Both the position numbers and the translations under genes were made by a program. Shown here piece after piece: positions 17,457 through 25,498 of a DNA stretch of 64,000 nt (positions are counted from its first letter, which is position 1; every line of letters starts with the position of its first letter). The notes beneath the pieces are model-generated. The model was given only the letters and a program-made list of their open reading frames with translations. It ran no database searches and was not told the DNA's origin. The DNA comes from JANMMJ01 sp964543235 (GTDB lineage: Bacteria > Pseudomonadota > Alphaproteobacteria > Rhizobiales > Aestuariivirgaceae): positions 8,883 to 72,882 of the forward strand of contig CAZIXE010000015.1 of the NCBI GenBank assembly GCA_964543235.1, read 5' to 3'.

Positions 17457-18694
17457 GCCTTCTCCCTCGCGATGGGCGCGGCGAGATACCATGCAAAGGC
17501 CGCCAGTTGAAGGGCAAGGAAAATGCCGAAGGCCCAGGCATAGCCGGCGGGATCATAGCCTTCGCCAGTTACCGGGAAGAGGCCGATGATGACGCCGACC
17601 AGCCACTGGGTGGCGAAAGCGGCCACGAACATGGAGAAATTGATCGTGGCATTGGAGCGGCCGGCAAGACCGGGTCCGACCCTGGCGGCAAACCAGGGAA
17701 AGCTCAGGATCGCCACCTGGCCGAGTGCTGCCACCACAAGCCAGGCCGGCAGGACCAGGGCAGGCCATTGCATGACGATCACAAGCTGCGCCACGAAATA
17801 AATGAGATTGAAGCCGAGCATGACCTGCATGGGGCTGATGCCGCGGCGCCCAAGCCGATCGGCGATGGCGCCAACCGCGAGGATGCCGGCCATGAACGAC
17901 ATGGCAAGCCAGAGCAGCTGGCGGGCCACTTCCCCGCGCGAAAGGCCCATGACATCACGGAACCAGGGGCCAGCCCACAGTGTCTGGATGCCGATCTGCA
18001 CGCCCGAGGTCAGGGCGCAGAGCGGTGCGAGCCGCCAGAACAGCGGCATCTTCATGATGGCCATCAGCTGTCGCACCTGGGTGAGGAACGGCGCCGGCGC
18101 CGTGGTCACATCGTTGCGGGGCGCAACGGCGAAGACGAGCACGGCAACGGCGAGTATCATCGCGGCAAAGACCAGAAAGGTATGGCGCCAGCCCATCAGC
18201 GCGACCAGCCATTCGGTCGGTTCGGTGGCTACCACGACGCCCAGCGCGCCGAAGGACATGATGGCAGCATTGGCGAAGGCGCGCCGCTCCGGCGGTACCC
18301 AGGTGGCGGTCGACTTGTAGCTGGCCATAAGTCCCGCCGAGAAGCCGATGCCGATCACAGCGCGGGCCGCCAGCAGGCCGAGAAGACCGGGGGCCAGCGC
18401 GAATGCAGCGCAGCCAGCCGCCGCCACCGCCAGCAGCAGGGCCTGCACCTTGCGGGGGCCGTAACGGTCGAGGAAGACGCCAAGGGGGAGTTGGACCAGC
18501 GCGAAGCTCACCAGATAGGCAGAGGTCAGCAGGCCCAGTTCGGCCGGGGTGAGCCCGATGTCGGCCACGAGGTCGGGGGCGACGACGGCGTTCACGGCGC
18601 GCAGCAGGTAGGAGAAGAAATAGCCGCAGGCAAAGGGCAGGAGGGCCTGGAAGATCAGTCGGGCGGGCGTCATGGTTGACGATTTGTTTGCCAT
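17453..18694 (-). CDS. MFS transporter cotranslated with asparaginase
   Basis: 413 residues starting MANKSSTMTPARL; the frame upstream of 18694 is open but reads into the divergent promoter. Twelve hydrophobic segments are visible. The loop 2-3 motif appears as GVFLDRYGPRKVQ, and DRLGRR repeats it in the second half, both characteristic of the major facilitator superfamily. First gene of a two-gene unit with the asparaginase. An asparagine or peptide-like substrate is an inference from the coupling alone. Confidence 0.85.
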   Translation of the reverse strand: MANKSSTMTPARLIFQALLPFACGYFFSYLLRAVNAVVAPDLVADIGLTPAELGLLTSAYLVSFALVQLPLGVFLDRYGPRKVQALLLAVAAAGCAAFALAPGLLGLLAARAVIGIGFSAGLMASYKSTATWVPPERRAFANAAIMSFGALGVVVATEPTEWLVALMGWRHTFLVFAAMILAVAVLVFAVAPRNDVTTAPAPFLTQVRQLMAIMKMPLFWRLAPLCALTSGVQIGIQTLWAGPWFRDVMGLSRGEVARQLLWLAMSFMAGILAVGAIADRLGRRGISPMQVMLGFNLIYFVAQLVIVMQWPALVLPAWLVVAALGQVAILSFPWFAARVGPGLAGRSNATINFSMFVAAFATQWLVGVIIGLFPVTGEGYDPAGYAWAFGIFLALQLAAFAWYLAAPIAREKA

Positions 18695-18729
18695 GATGCC
18701 GCAACAAAAGCTCGCGACAAATTCAGTCA

Positions 18730-18757
18730 TTGCGATTCGCGCGAAACACCCTATATC
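18730..18757 (+). promoter_or_regulatory. Sigma70-like promoter for the amidotransferase gene
   Basis: TTGCGA (18730-18735), 16-bp spacer, TATATC (18752-18757). It leaves about 30 bases of leader before the ATG at 18791. A TCGCGCG direct repeat flanks the -10 element. Confidence 0.4.
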
Positions 18758-18790
18758 GCGCGGTCTCTTCAGCATGGGGGACCCCGGACG

Positions 18791-19525
18791 ATGATCAAGC
18801 GCGCCCTGGTGTTGCAGCACATGGATGACGAGCCGCCGGGCCTGTTCGGCGAATTCCTGGCGGCGGACGGGGTCGCGACGGATGTGGTCATGCTGCACCA
18901 GGGCGCAGTCATTCCCTCACTCAGGCCCTACGATTTCCTGCTGGTCATGGGCGGCGCCATGGATGTCTGGGAGAGCGAAACCAATCCGTGGCTGGCGGCG
19001 GAAAAGGAAGCCATCCGCGAATGGGCACTGGCCCGCAACCGGCCGTTTCTCGGCATCTGCCTCGGGCTGCAGCTCCTTGCCGAAGCACTGGGCGGCACAG
19101 TGGCGCCGGCCAGGGCGGCGGAGGTCGGCATTGGCCGGGTCACACTCAATGGCCTCGGCCTGCAGCACCCGCTGACCGCGGGCCTCGGCAGTCAGATCAA
19201 GGTCATGCAGTGGCACCGCGCGGAAGTGAAGTTACTGCCGGCGGGTGCCGAAGTGCTGGCCTCATCAGAAATCTGCCCGGTGCAGATCATGGCGGTCGGC
19301 AGGGAACTGCTCGCCACGCAGTTCCACGCCGAGCTCGACCCGGCGCTGGTGGCCCGGTGGGCGGATCTGCCGCAATACATCGCCTGGCTGGACGAGGCGC
19401 TGGGGGATGGCGCTTATCCCCGCATTGCCGCACAGGCGCTGCCGCTCATGCCACAATGGCGGCGGACGGCGCGGGCGCTTTACGACAACGTGACCAGGGG
19501 CAAGCGGCAGCGGCTCGCGGCGTGA
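18791..19525 (+). CDS. Class I glutamine amidotransferase-domain protein
   Basis: 244 residues. The nucleophile elbow is FLGICLGLQLLAEALGG (Cys near residue 83), and the His-x-Glu pair lies in TQFHAELDP (near residue 178). The MGGAMDVWESETNPWL block is typical of stand-alone GuaA-like amidotransferases of the YfeJ type rather than a biosynthetic subunit. No synthetase partner is adjacent. Suggested activity is hydrolysis of a gamma-glutamyl or glutamine amide bond; the real substrate is unknown. Confidence 0.88.
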   Translation: MIKRALVLQHMDDEPPGLFGEFLAADGVATDVVMLHQGAVIPSLRPYDFLLVMGGAMDVWESETNPWLAAEKEAIREWALARNRPFLGICLGLQLLAEALGGTVAPARAAEVGIGRVTLNGLGLQHPLTAGLGSQIKVMQWHRAEVKLLPAGAEVLASSEICPVQIMAVGRELLATQFHAELDPALVARWADLPQYIAWLDEALGDGAYPRIAAQALPLMPQWRRTARALYDNVTRGKRQRLAA

Positions 19526-19555
19526 CCTTTCACCGCCTGCTGACCCGCCGGCCGA

Positions 19556-19918
19556 TCAGGCGGCAGCGGCAATCATGCCACCGGTCTCCAGCGGCAGCCC
19601 CGCCTCGGCCCAATCCTTCTTGCCGCCGGCATAGATGCTGACATTGCTGTAGCCCCGGGCCTGCAAGACGGCAGCGGCGCTGTGCGAGTTGGCACAGGTC
19701 TCGGAGGCGCAATAGACGACAAGCGGCGCATTGCGATCGGGAAGCATGGCCGCGGCGAGGGCCGTCGCGCGGTCATGTGGAAAGTGCAATGCACCGGGCA
19801 GATGGCCGTCGAGGTAGTATTTCGGCGGCAGGGCCTCGAGCAGCACAGGCGGGGTGGCCGCTGCGAGGCGGGCAAGCAGTTCCTCACGGGTAATGATGCG
19901 GGGCACGGGGGTCTCCAT
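19556..19918 (-). CDS. Single-domain rhodanese-like protein
   Basis: About 120 residues from the ATG at 19918. The catalytic loop is VYCASETCANSHSAA, with the first Cys the likely persulfide carrier. YYLDGHLPGALHFPHD and GGKKDWAEAGLPLE are the standard rhodanese blocks. No Shine-Dalgarno precedes the ATG, and a TATCAA -10 candidate sits so close that the transcript could be leaderless. An in-frame ATG at 19957 is an alternative but would place the start inside the operator. It is divergent from a MarR gene, suggesting regulation by sulfide, oxidant or another small molecule. Confidence 0.85.
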   Translation of the reverse strand: METPVPRIITREELLARLAAATPPVLLEALPPKYYLDGHLPGALHFPHDRATALAAAMLPDRNAPLVVYCASETCANSHSAAAVLQARGYSNVSIYAGGKKDWAEAGLPLETGGMIAAAA

Positions 19919-19924
19919 TGCTGT

Positions 19925-19978
19925 TGATAGTTGCAAGTCAAATAATTGCATTTGCAATTATCAAATATTCAACTATCA
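19925..19978. promoter_or_regulatory. Nested dyad operator between rhodanese and marR
   Basis: Two inverted repeats share one centre (between 19951 and 19952). The inner is ATAATTGCA (19942-19950), TT, TGCAATTAT (19953-19961). The outer is TGATAGTTG (19925-19933) with CAACTATCA (19970-19978). Read another way, the half-site ATA(A/G)TTGCA occurs twice on each side, 15 bp apart. This AT-rich island stands out sharply from the GC-rich surroundings. It is very likely where the adjacent MarR protein binds, covering both divergent promoters. Confidence 0.75.
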
Positions 19979-19979
19979 T
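19952..19979 (+). promoter_or_regulatory. marR promoter inside the operator
   Basis: TTGCAA (19952-19957), 16-bp spacer, TATCAT (19974-19979). By symmetry the minus strand has TATCAA at 19924-19929 as a -10 for the rhodanese gene. Both core promoters lie within the dyad, so one bound dimer pair would block both. Confidence 0.55.
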
Positions 19980-20012
19980 GAAACGGGCAAGTCACGATAT
20001 GGAGAGCGGGAT

Positions 20013-20501
20013 GTGAAGGCGACGGGCGGTCACCGCAATGCAGAGCCAGGGGAAGCGGCGTGGCCCTTGTTCCTCGCGACGCATGCGGAAATCGTTGCGC
20101 GGATCGAGGTGCGGCTTGCGGCTCACGAACTTCCGGACCTTGCCTGCTATGACGTGCTGTGGGCGCTGGAGCGATCGCAGGGCCAGAGGCTGCGCATGAG
20201 CGAACTCGCGGGTGCGCTGGTGATCTCACGGAGCAATCTGACCCGGCTCGCCGACCGGCTGGAAGCGGCAGGTCTCATCCGGCGCGAGCGGGACGCGGAA
20301 GACCGCCGAGGGGCCTATGCAGTCCTCACCAAGGCGGGCCGGAAATTGCGGCAGAAAATGTGGCCGGTCTACCGGGAGGCCATTACCGACCTTTTCGCGC
20401 GCCATGTCGCAGACCAGGAAGCGGCGGTGCTGGCGAAAGCCTTCCGGCGGATGCTGCGGGCCATGCGTGAGACCGGCGGTCCGTCCTCGATCGATGGATG
20501 A
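20013..20501 (+). CDS. MarR-family transcriptional regulator
   Basis: 162 residues from a GTG at 20013 with GGAG eight bases upstream; the longer open frame runs back through the operator and is not used. The winged-helix core is visible: LRMSELAGALVISRSNLTRLADRLEAAGLIRRERDAEDRRGAYAVLTKAGRK. The conserved DxRG-type wing is D-R-R-G. No Cys lies in the sensing region of the protein, so direct thiol sensing is not obvious. It probably represses itself and the divergent rhodanese gene. Confidence 0.9.
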   Translation: MKATGGHRNAEPGEAAWPLFLATHAEIVARIEVRLAAHELPDLACYDVLWALERSQGQRLRMSELAGALVISRSNLTRLADRLEAAGLIRRERDAEDRRGAYAVLTKAGRKLRQKMWPVYREAITDLFARHVADQEAAVLAKAFRRMLRAMRETGGPSSIDG

Positions 20502-20510
20502 GGAAGGGGC

Positions 20511-20534
20511 GGCAGGGCCTGCAGCAGCCCTGCC
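20511..20534. terminator. Hairpin between marR and the small secreted peptide gene
   Basis: GGCAGGGC / GCCCTGCC arms (8 bp, perfect) with an 8-base loop, 10 bp after the marR stop and 32 bp after the convergent small gene's stop. It could serve both strands; there is no clear T-run. Confidence 0.5.
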
Positions 20535-20565
20535 CGGCCAAGCAGTTGTTGTAAAGGCGGCGGCT

Positions 20566-20709
20566 TCAGGGAGCCTGGAAAGTGCAGACCGTGCGCTTGG
20601 CCTTGTAGTCATATTTGCAGGCCGCCTTGGGGTTGGTATTGGCTTCGGCCGGGACGACGGCCGACAGGAAGGCGAGGACAGACAGGGCGGTGAAGAGCTT
20701 GGCAAACAT
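20566..20709 (-). CDS. 47-residue secreted peptide with two cysteines
   Basis: Read directly from the minus strand: ATG with AGGGAG eight bases upstream, then MFAKLFTALSVLAFLSAVVPAEA, a clean Sec signal peptide with a likely AEA cut. A mature peptide of about 24 residues follows, NTNPKAACKYDYKAKRTVC and a short tail TFQAP. The two Cys are 11 residues apart and could form one disulfide in the periplasm. The mature part is basic and has two Tyr. No family is recognised. It is isolated, downstream of nothing obvious on its strand. Confidence 0.65.
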   Translation of the reverse strand: MFAKLFTALSVLAFLSAVVPAEANTNPKAACKYDYKAKRTVCTFQAP

Positions 20710-20840
20710 TGTGGATCTCCCTCTGATGCGGACCGAACCATCTCGATCCGTGTATGCAGGATAGCGGGATCAGGGCGATACGATGTGCCGGCCATCACAA
20801 TTGTTGCGATTTGGCTGGCCGCCGGTGCATGCGGGAGCGG

Positions 20841-22298
20841 TCAGAGTAAACGGGCCAAGGCCTCGATCTCCCTGGGCTTCAGGGCGAGAATGAGCTTGGT
20901 GCGGCGGGTGATGATGTCGTCAACCGTTTCGGCCCATTCGGTATCGCGCAGGAAGGCGACTTCGCGCTCGTAAAGCCCGCCGCCCAAATGGCGGCCGAGA
21001 TCGCGGCCGGCCGCGAGCAGGTCACGGGTGCGGCTGCCATAGGTGCGCTGGTAGCGCGCGGCGAGACCTGGCGGCAGCCAGGGATATTCGCGGGCGACAT
21101 CGATCGCTTCGCCGCCAGGCAGCTTCTCCGTCGCCGTGCGACAGGGGCGTGGCATGGGCTGAAGCGGCTGCAACAGGTCAAGGCCCCTTTCGGCAAGCTT
21201 CCGGTGGGTGGTGAGCTTGCCGCCAAAGACCGTCAGCAAAGGGCAGCGGCCGTGGTGATGATCGATTTCGAAGGCATAGTCGCGGGTGAGCGTGGACAGG
21301 CCGCTGTCGCGGCCACCGCCCACTTCGAAGAGCGGACGCACGCCGGCATAAGTCCAGATCACGCTGTCACGGGTGACCGGGGATCTGAAGAACCGGTTCA
21401 CCTCCGCCAGCATGTAGTCGATCTCGGTTTCGGCGATTGCGACGTCCTGCGGCTCCCGCTCCCACGGCTCATCGGTGGTACCGATTGCGGTGAAGTTGTC
21501 CTCGAAGGGGAATGCCTCCATGGTGCGGCCGTCGGCGGTCTGGAGATAGTAGCCGTGCTCGCCCGTCCATATACGCGGCACTATGACGTGGCTGCCCTTC
21601 ACCAGGCGGAGCCGGCGGCCAATGGCGGTACCGGCAATAGTGCCGGCGACCCGCGTCACCCAGGGGCCCGCCGCATTGACCAGGGCCGAGGCGGTCACCG
21701 CGACTGCGGCACCATCGCGCATCCGCCGCAACTCGATACCCCAGCGATCACCGGCGCGGGCAGCGGAGACGAAACGGTGCCGCGCAAGGATTGCCGCGCC
21801 ATGGGCCTGAGCTCCCAGAACATTGGCGATGACAAGACGCGCATCATCGCCGCGGCAGTCGGAATAGGCAAAGCCTCGCACGAGCTCGGGCTTCAGGGGA
21901 GTGCCGCAGGGATGGCGGTCAAGGCGCAGGAGCTCGGAGGCGGGAAGCGTGTTGCGGCGGGCGAGATGGTCATAGAGAAAGAGGCCGGCGCGGATCATCC
22001 AGAGCGGGCGCCGGCCGGGCACATGGGGCAGCACCAGGCGGATCGGCGTCACCAGATGCGGGGCCTTGTGCATGAGGACCTCGCGTTCCAGCAGCGCCTC
22101 GCGCACCATGCGGACATCCCAGGTCTCGAGATAGCGCAGGCCGCCATGGATCAGCTTGGAGGAGCGCGACGAGGTGCCCTCGGCGAAGTCGCGTTCTTCC
22201 ACCAGTGCGGTTGTGGCGCCGCGGCCGGCCGCATCGCAGGCGATTGCGGCGCCATTGATGCCGCCGCCGATGACGAGAATGTCAAAGTGGGGTTTCAT
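20841..22298 (-). CDS. glpD: FAD-dependent glycerol-3-phosphate dehydrogenase family (GlpD/EryB type)
   Basis: 485 residues from MKPHFDILVIGGG. The FAD motif is VIGGGINGAA; DFAEGTSSRSSKLIHGGLRYLE and FGGKLTTHRKLAE are canonical GlpD blocks. It oxidises sn-glycerol 3-phosphate to DHAP and feeds electrons to quinone at the inner membrane face. The same family includes EryB, which oxidises erythritol phosphate, and the tetrose genes nearby make that a real alternative. The start overlaps the stop of the kinase gene (ATGA), so kinase and dehydrogenase are translated together. Confidence 0.85.
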   Translation of the reverse strand: MKPHFDILVIGGGINGAAIACDAAGRGATTALVEERDFAEGTSSRSSKLIHGGLRYLETWDVRMVREALLEREVLMHKAPHLVTPIRLVLPHVPGRRPLWMIRAGLFLYDHLARRNTLPASELLRLDRHPCGTPLKPELVRGFAYSDCRGDDARLVIANVLGAQAHGAAILARHRFVSAARAGDRWGIELRRMRDGAAVAVTASALVNAAGPWVTRVAGTIAGTAIGRRLRLVKGSHVIVPRIWTGEHGYYLQTADGRTMEAFPFEDNFTAIGTTDEPWEREPQDVAIAETEIDYMLAEVNRFFRSPVTRDSVIWTYAGVRPLFEVGGGRDSGLSTLTRDYAFEIDHHHGRCPLLTVFGGKLTTHRKLAERGLDLLQPLQPMPRPCRTATEKLPGGEAIDVAREYPWLPPGLAARYQRTYGSRTRDLLAAGRDLGRHLGGGLYEREVAFLRDTEWAETVDDIITRRTKLILALKPREIEALARLL

Positions 22299-23782
22299 GC
22301 TGCGGACGGCTTGCTCGCAGCTATTGCCGCGTCGACCCAGGCGCGCCAATGGGCCACAGGGGTGACGGCCGGTTCAGCGGTCGGAGATACGGGCGCCGAA
22401 TGGGCGATGAGCGGGCGCAGTTCTGCGGGAGTCTTCCAGACCCCTGCCCCGATGCCGGCCATCAAGGCAGCGCCATAGGGACTGGTTGCTTCTACCGCAG
22501 CACGGGCGACTGGTATGCCGAGAGCATTGGCCTGAAGTTTCAGGAAGTAGTCTGCGCGGGATACGCCGCCATCGATGCTGACTGCCCGCGGCTTTCCCAT
22601 CCCCTCGAGCAGGATGGCGATCTGCAGGGCAATCGATTCGAGCGCGGCATGGGCGATGTTGCCGTGTGTTGTGGCCGCGGTAAGGCCGGTGAGGAGGGCC
22701 TTTGCGTCAGGCTGCCACCAGGGGCCGGCCAGGCCCTGGAAGGCCGGCACGAGAATGACGCCGCCACTCTCCCCTGCCCGCTCGGCCAGTGCCGCCACAG
22801 CCGACCCGCCGCCGTCGAGGCCCATGCAGACTGCCAGCCAGTCGAGTGCCGCACCGGCCACCATGACGAATCCCTCAGTCGCGTAGGCTGGCTCGCCGGC
22901 ATGCCAGGCGATGGTACTCACGATACCGGGCGGCACGTCGGCAGGCGGGCGACGGCCCTGATTCATCCAGACAAAGGCACCGGTGCCGCAGGTGATCTTG
23001 GTCTCGCCCGCGGCCAGACAGCCATGGCCGAAAAGCGAAGCCTGCTGGTCGCCGAGAAAGGCCGCGAGCGGCACGGCGGCACCGAGCGGGCTGGAAGCCA
23101 TGCGCGTCCGATGCTCAGCCGACGGCAAGATTTCCGGAAGGGGGATGCCGGTGAGACCAAACAGTCGGAGCAATTCCTCATCCCAGGCGAGCCTTCGAAT
23201 GTCGAAGAGCATGGTACGGGAGGCGTTGCCCGGTTCCGTGGCATAGGCGCCGCCCGAGAGTTTCCAGCGCAGCCAGCAGTCGACGGTGCCCCACAGCAAC
23301 CGGCCGCCGCGCAGGCCCTCGGCAATGTCCGCGCGACGGGCCATGAGCCATGCGAGCTTGGCGGCGGTGAAGGTGGGGTCGAGTTCGATGCCGGTGCGGC
23401 GGCGAATCAGCGCGAACGTCTCGGGCGCGCGCAGCGGTGCGATCTCCTCGTTCCCCCGGCGGCATTGCCATACCATGGCCGGCATCACCGGCTCGGCGGT
23501 GTTCCGGTCCCAGATGACCAGGGTCTCGGTCTGGCTGGATAGCCCCACGGCGATGACGTCGGCGGCGGTTCTGCCAGCCCGCTCCAGAACCTCGCGGGCA
23601 CAGGCCAGGGCATTGGCCAGCATCGTCCCGGCATCCTGTTCGACAGTGCCGGGTTCGGGCGTGGTCACGGCGATCGGGCGGGCGGCCTCGGACAGCAGGC
23701 GGGCATTGTCATCGATCAGCACGGCCTTGGTGTTGGTGGTGCCCTGATCGATGCCGAGAAGAACGGTCTTGCGGGCGGGCAT
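22295..23782 (-). CDS. FGGY-family polyol kinase (glycerol kinase-like)
   Basis: 495 residues. The N-terminal phosphate-binding loop is GIDQGTTNTKAVLID; GDQQASLFGHGCLAAGETKITCGTGAFVWMNQG and SIDGGVSRADYFLKLQANALGIPV are the FGGY C-terminal signatures. The length and gene pairing fit glycerol kinase feeding the coupled GlpD. The residues are not clearly GlpK-diagnostic, and EryA (erythritol kinase) belongs to the same family. First gene of a minus-strand pair, 129 bp from the divergent dhaK. Confidence 0.85.
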   Translation of the reverse strand: MPARKTVLLGIDQGTTNTKAVLIDDNARLLSEAARPIAVTTPEPGTVEQDAGTMLANALACAREVLERAGRTAADVIAVGLSSQTETLVIWDRNTAEPVMPAMVWQCRRGNEEIAPLRAPETFALIRRRTGIELDPTFTAAKLAWLMARRADIAEGLRGGRLLWGTVDCWLRWKLSGGAYATEPGNASRTMLFDIRRLAWDEELLRLFGLTGIPLPEILPSAEHRTRMASSPLGAAVPLAAFLGDQQASLFGHGCLAAGETKITCGTGAFVWMNQGRRPPADVPPGIVSTIAWHAGEPAYATEGFVMVAGAALDWLAVCMGLDGGGSAVAALAERAGESGGVILVPAFQGLAGPWWQPDAKALLTGLTAATTHGNIAHAALESIALQIAILLEGMGKPRAVSIDGGVSRADYFLKLQANALGIPVARAAVEATSPYGAALMAGIGAGVWKTPAELRPLIAHSAPVSPTAEPAVTPVAHWRAWVDAAIAASKPSAA

Positions 23783-23911
23783 CGGACAATCCGGGACTCA
23801 CTGCGGCGGGCTCGAGCCCTGCATCTTGGCGATTGCAGGAGAGAAGTCAAACCGGCCCGCCTTGATCGCCACGCGGCGCTTCCGCACAATGGCCGCAACA
23901 GGGAGGAGCAG

Positions 23912-24919
23912 GTGCTCAGCAAGAAGATCATCAATGACGGCAGCCAGGCAGTAGATGAAATGCTTGAGGGCCTGCTCGCCGCGCATCCCCATCTCCTGAA
24001 GCGGCATGAGACCAATGCAAGGGCCCTGGTGGCGCGGGAGGGACCACGGCCGGGCAAGGTCGGGCTGGTGATCGGCGGCGGATCGGGTCACGAGCCGACA
24101 TTCTCGGGTTTTGTCGGCAGGGGCCTTGCGGATGCCGCGGCCATTGGGGATGTGTTCACCTCGCCGACCCCCGACATGGTTCTGGACTGTGCGCGGGCTG
24201 CGCATGGCGGGACGGGTGTCCTCTTCATGTACGGCAATTATGCCGGTGACGTGCTCAACTTCGACATGGCGGCCGAAATGGCGGCGGCGGAAGGCATCGC
24301 GGTGCGCAGCATCGTGAGCACCGATGATGTCGCCTCGGCGCCGGCGGCAGAGCGGGGAAGGCGGCGCGGGGTGGCCGGCAACTTCTTCATCTTCAAGGCG
24401 GCGGGTGCGGCCTGCGACATGATGCTGCCGCTCGATGAATGCGAGCGGATCGCGCGCAAGGCCAATGACCACACACGCACCATGGGGGTGGCGCTGTCAC
24501 CGTGTTCGCTGCCGGCCACAAGGCGGCCCAATTTCGCGATCGGGCCCGAGGAGATGGAAATCGGCATGGGCATTCATGGCGAGCTTGGCGTGGCGCGCGG
24601 CAAGCTGAGGCCCGCGGACGAGATTTCAGACGCGATGCTCGATCGCATTCTCGAAGACATGCCGCTGTCGCGCGGCGACAGAGTGACGGTGCTCGTCAAC
24701 TCGCTTGGCGCCACGCCGCTCATGGAACTCTACATCATGAACCGGCGGGTGAGGCAGCGCCTCGACGGGCTGGGGGTCGGCGTGCATGGCACCTGGGCCG
24801 GCAATTACTGCACCTCCATGGAGATGGCGGGCGCATCGATCACACTGACTCTCATCGATGGCGAGTTGCAGCGGATGCTCGATCACCCCTGCCACACCAC
24901 GGCGCTCCGCATCGTCTGA
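23912..24919 (+). CDS. dhaK: Dihydroxyacetone kinase-family DhaK subunit, no DhaL partner
   Basis: 335 residues, GTG start behind GGGAGGAG. It has GGGSGHEPTFSGFVGRGLADAAAIGDVFTSP and GYGNYAGDVLNFDMA-type blocks, and H222 in GIHGELG, the residue that covalently holds the dihydroxyacetone hemiaminal. Family knowledge: DhaK alone lacks the nucleotide-binding DhaL domain, so phosphoryl transfer needs a separate DhaL or a fused C-terminal domain. Neither is encoded here; the next gene is a convergent Nudix hydrolase. Related kinases act on L- or D-erythrulose, which would suit the tetrose genes downstream. Confidence 0.9.
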   Translation: MLSKKIINDGSQAVDEMLEGLLAAHPHLLKRHETNARALVAREGPRPGKVGLVIGGGSGHEPTFSGFVGRGLADAAAIGDVFTSPTPDMVLDCARAAHGGTGVLFMYGNYAGDVLNFDMAAEMAAAEGIAVRSIVSTDDVASAPAAERGRRRGVAGNFFIFKAAGAACDMMLPLDECERIARKANDHTRTMGVALSPCSLPATRRPNFAIGPEEMEIGMGIHGELGVARGKLRPADEISDAMLDRILEDMPLSRGDRVTVLVNSLGATPLMELYIMNRRVRQRLDGLGVGVHGTWAGNYCTSMEMAGASITLTLIDGELQRMLDHPCHTTALRIV

Positions 24920-24921
24920 GA

Positions 24922-25368
24922 TCAGGCGAGGCCGGCGAATTTGCGGATCAGTCCCGCCAGTTCCGGCTCGGCGACGAGACCTGCGGCCTCCGCGGCCGGG
25001 AACCAGCGAACCCTGCGCTGGTGTTTTTCCGGCCAGTCGTCGCGCTGGTGGGTCACCCGGAAGGCAAAAACCTGCACGTCGCAGATCACGGCCCGCCTGC
25101 CGGGCAACCGCTTCCTGTAGGTGTAGTGGCCGAGGGGAGCGGTTGCCACGCCACCCTCGATCCCGGCCTCCTCGAACGCCTCGCGGGCAGCGGTCTCATG
25201 CGGCATGAGATCGGCGATGGGCCAGCCCTTGGGGATGACCCAGCGGCCGGTATCGCGCGACGAAACCAGCAGCACTTCAACACCGGATCTCTCACGCCAC
25301 GGCAACGCTGCAAATTGCCGTTCGGTTTCAAGGGGCTGGCCTGCCGCCGTCATTGATTCGGAAGCCAT
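24922..25368 (-). CDS. Nudix hydrolase (diphosphoinositol polyphosphate phosphohydrolase-like)
   Basis: About 148 residues from MASESMTAAG; other in-frame ATGs at 25377 and 25353 are possible and none has a strong ribosome site. The Nudix box is readable as GWPIADLMPHETAAREAFEEAG, with REAFEEAG as the metal-binding core. VLLVSSRDTGRWVIPKG before the box is typical of DIPP/MutT-like proteins that remove diphosphate from inositol pyrophosphates or dinucleoside polyphosphates. Its 3' end is 2 bp from the dhaK stop (convergent). Confidence 0.85.
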   Translation of the reverse strand: MASESMTAAGQPLETERQFAALPWRERSGVEVLLVSSRDTGRWVIPKGWPIADLMPHETAAREAFEEAGIEGGVATAPLGHYTYRKRLPGRRAVICDVQVFAFRVTHQRDDWPEKHQRRVRWFPAAEAAGLVAEPELAGLIRKFAGLA

Positions 25369-25427
25369 GGACGGCATTTGAGCACTGCCGGGACGATTCT
25401 GCCCGCATTTTCTTGCGGGATAGGCAA

Positions 25428-25456
25428 TTGAAGATTTTTGCGCATCGTGCATTATT
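25428..25456 (+). promoter_or_regulatory. Promoter of the EryC-TIM-RpiB operon
   Basis: TTGAAG (25428-25433), 17-bp spacer, ATTATT (25451-25456) in a conspicuous AT-rich patch. A 6-bp hairpin, CCCGCA/TGCGGG around TTTTCT, lies just upstream at 25402-25419. Confidence 0.5.
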
Positions 25457-25498
25457 TTTCAAAGGAACAGCCGGGCGCACCGGCGAAATGGGAACTCA

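Noticed and set aside
20226..20798. 190-codon minus-strand frame over the 3' part of marR
   Set aside because: Pro/Ser/Arg-rich antisense translation; the real minus-strand gene here is the 47-residue peptide in another frame.
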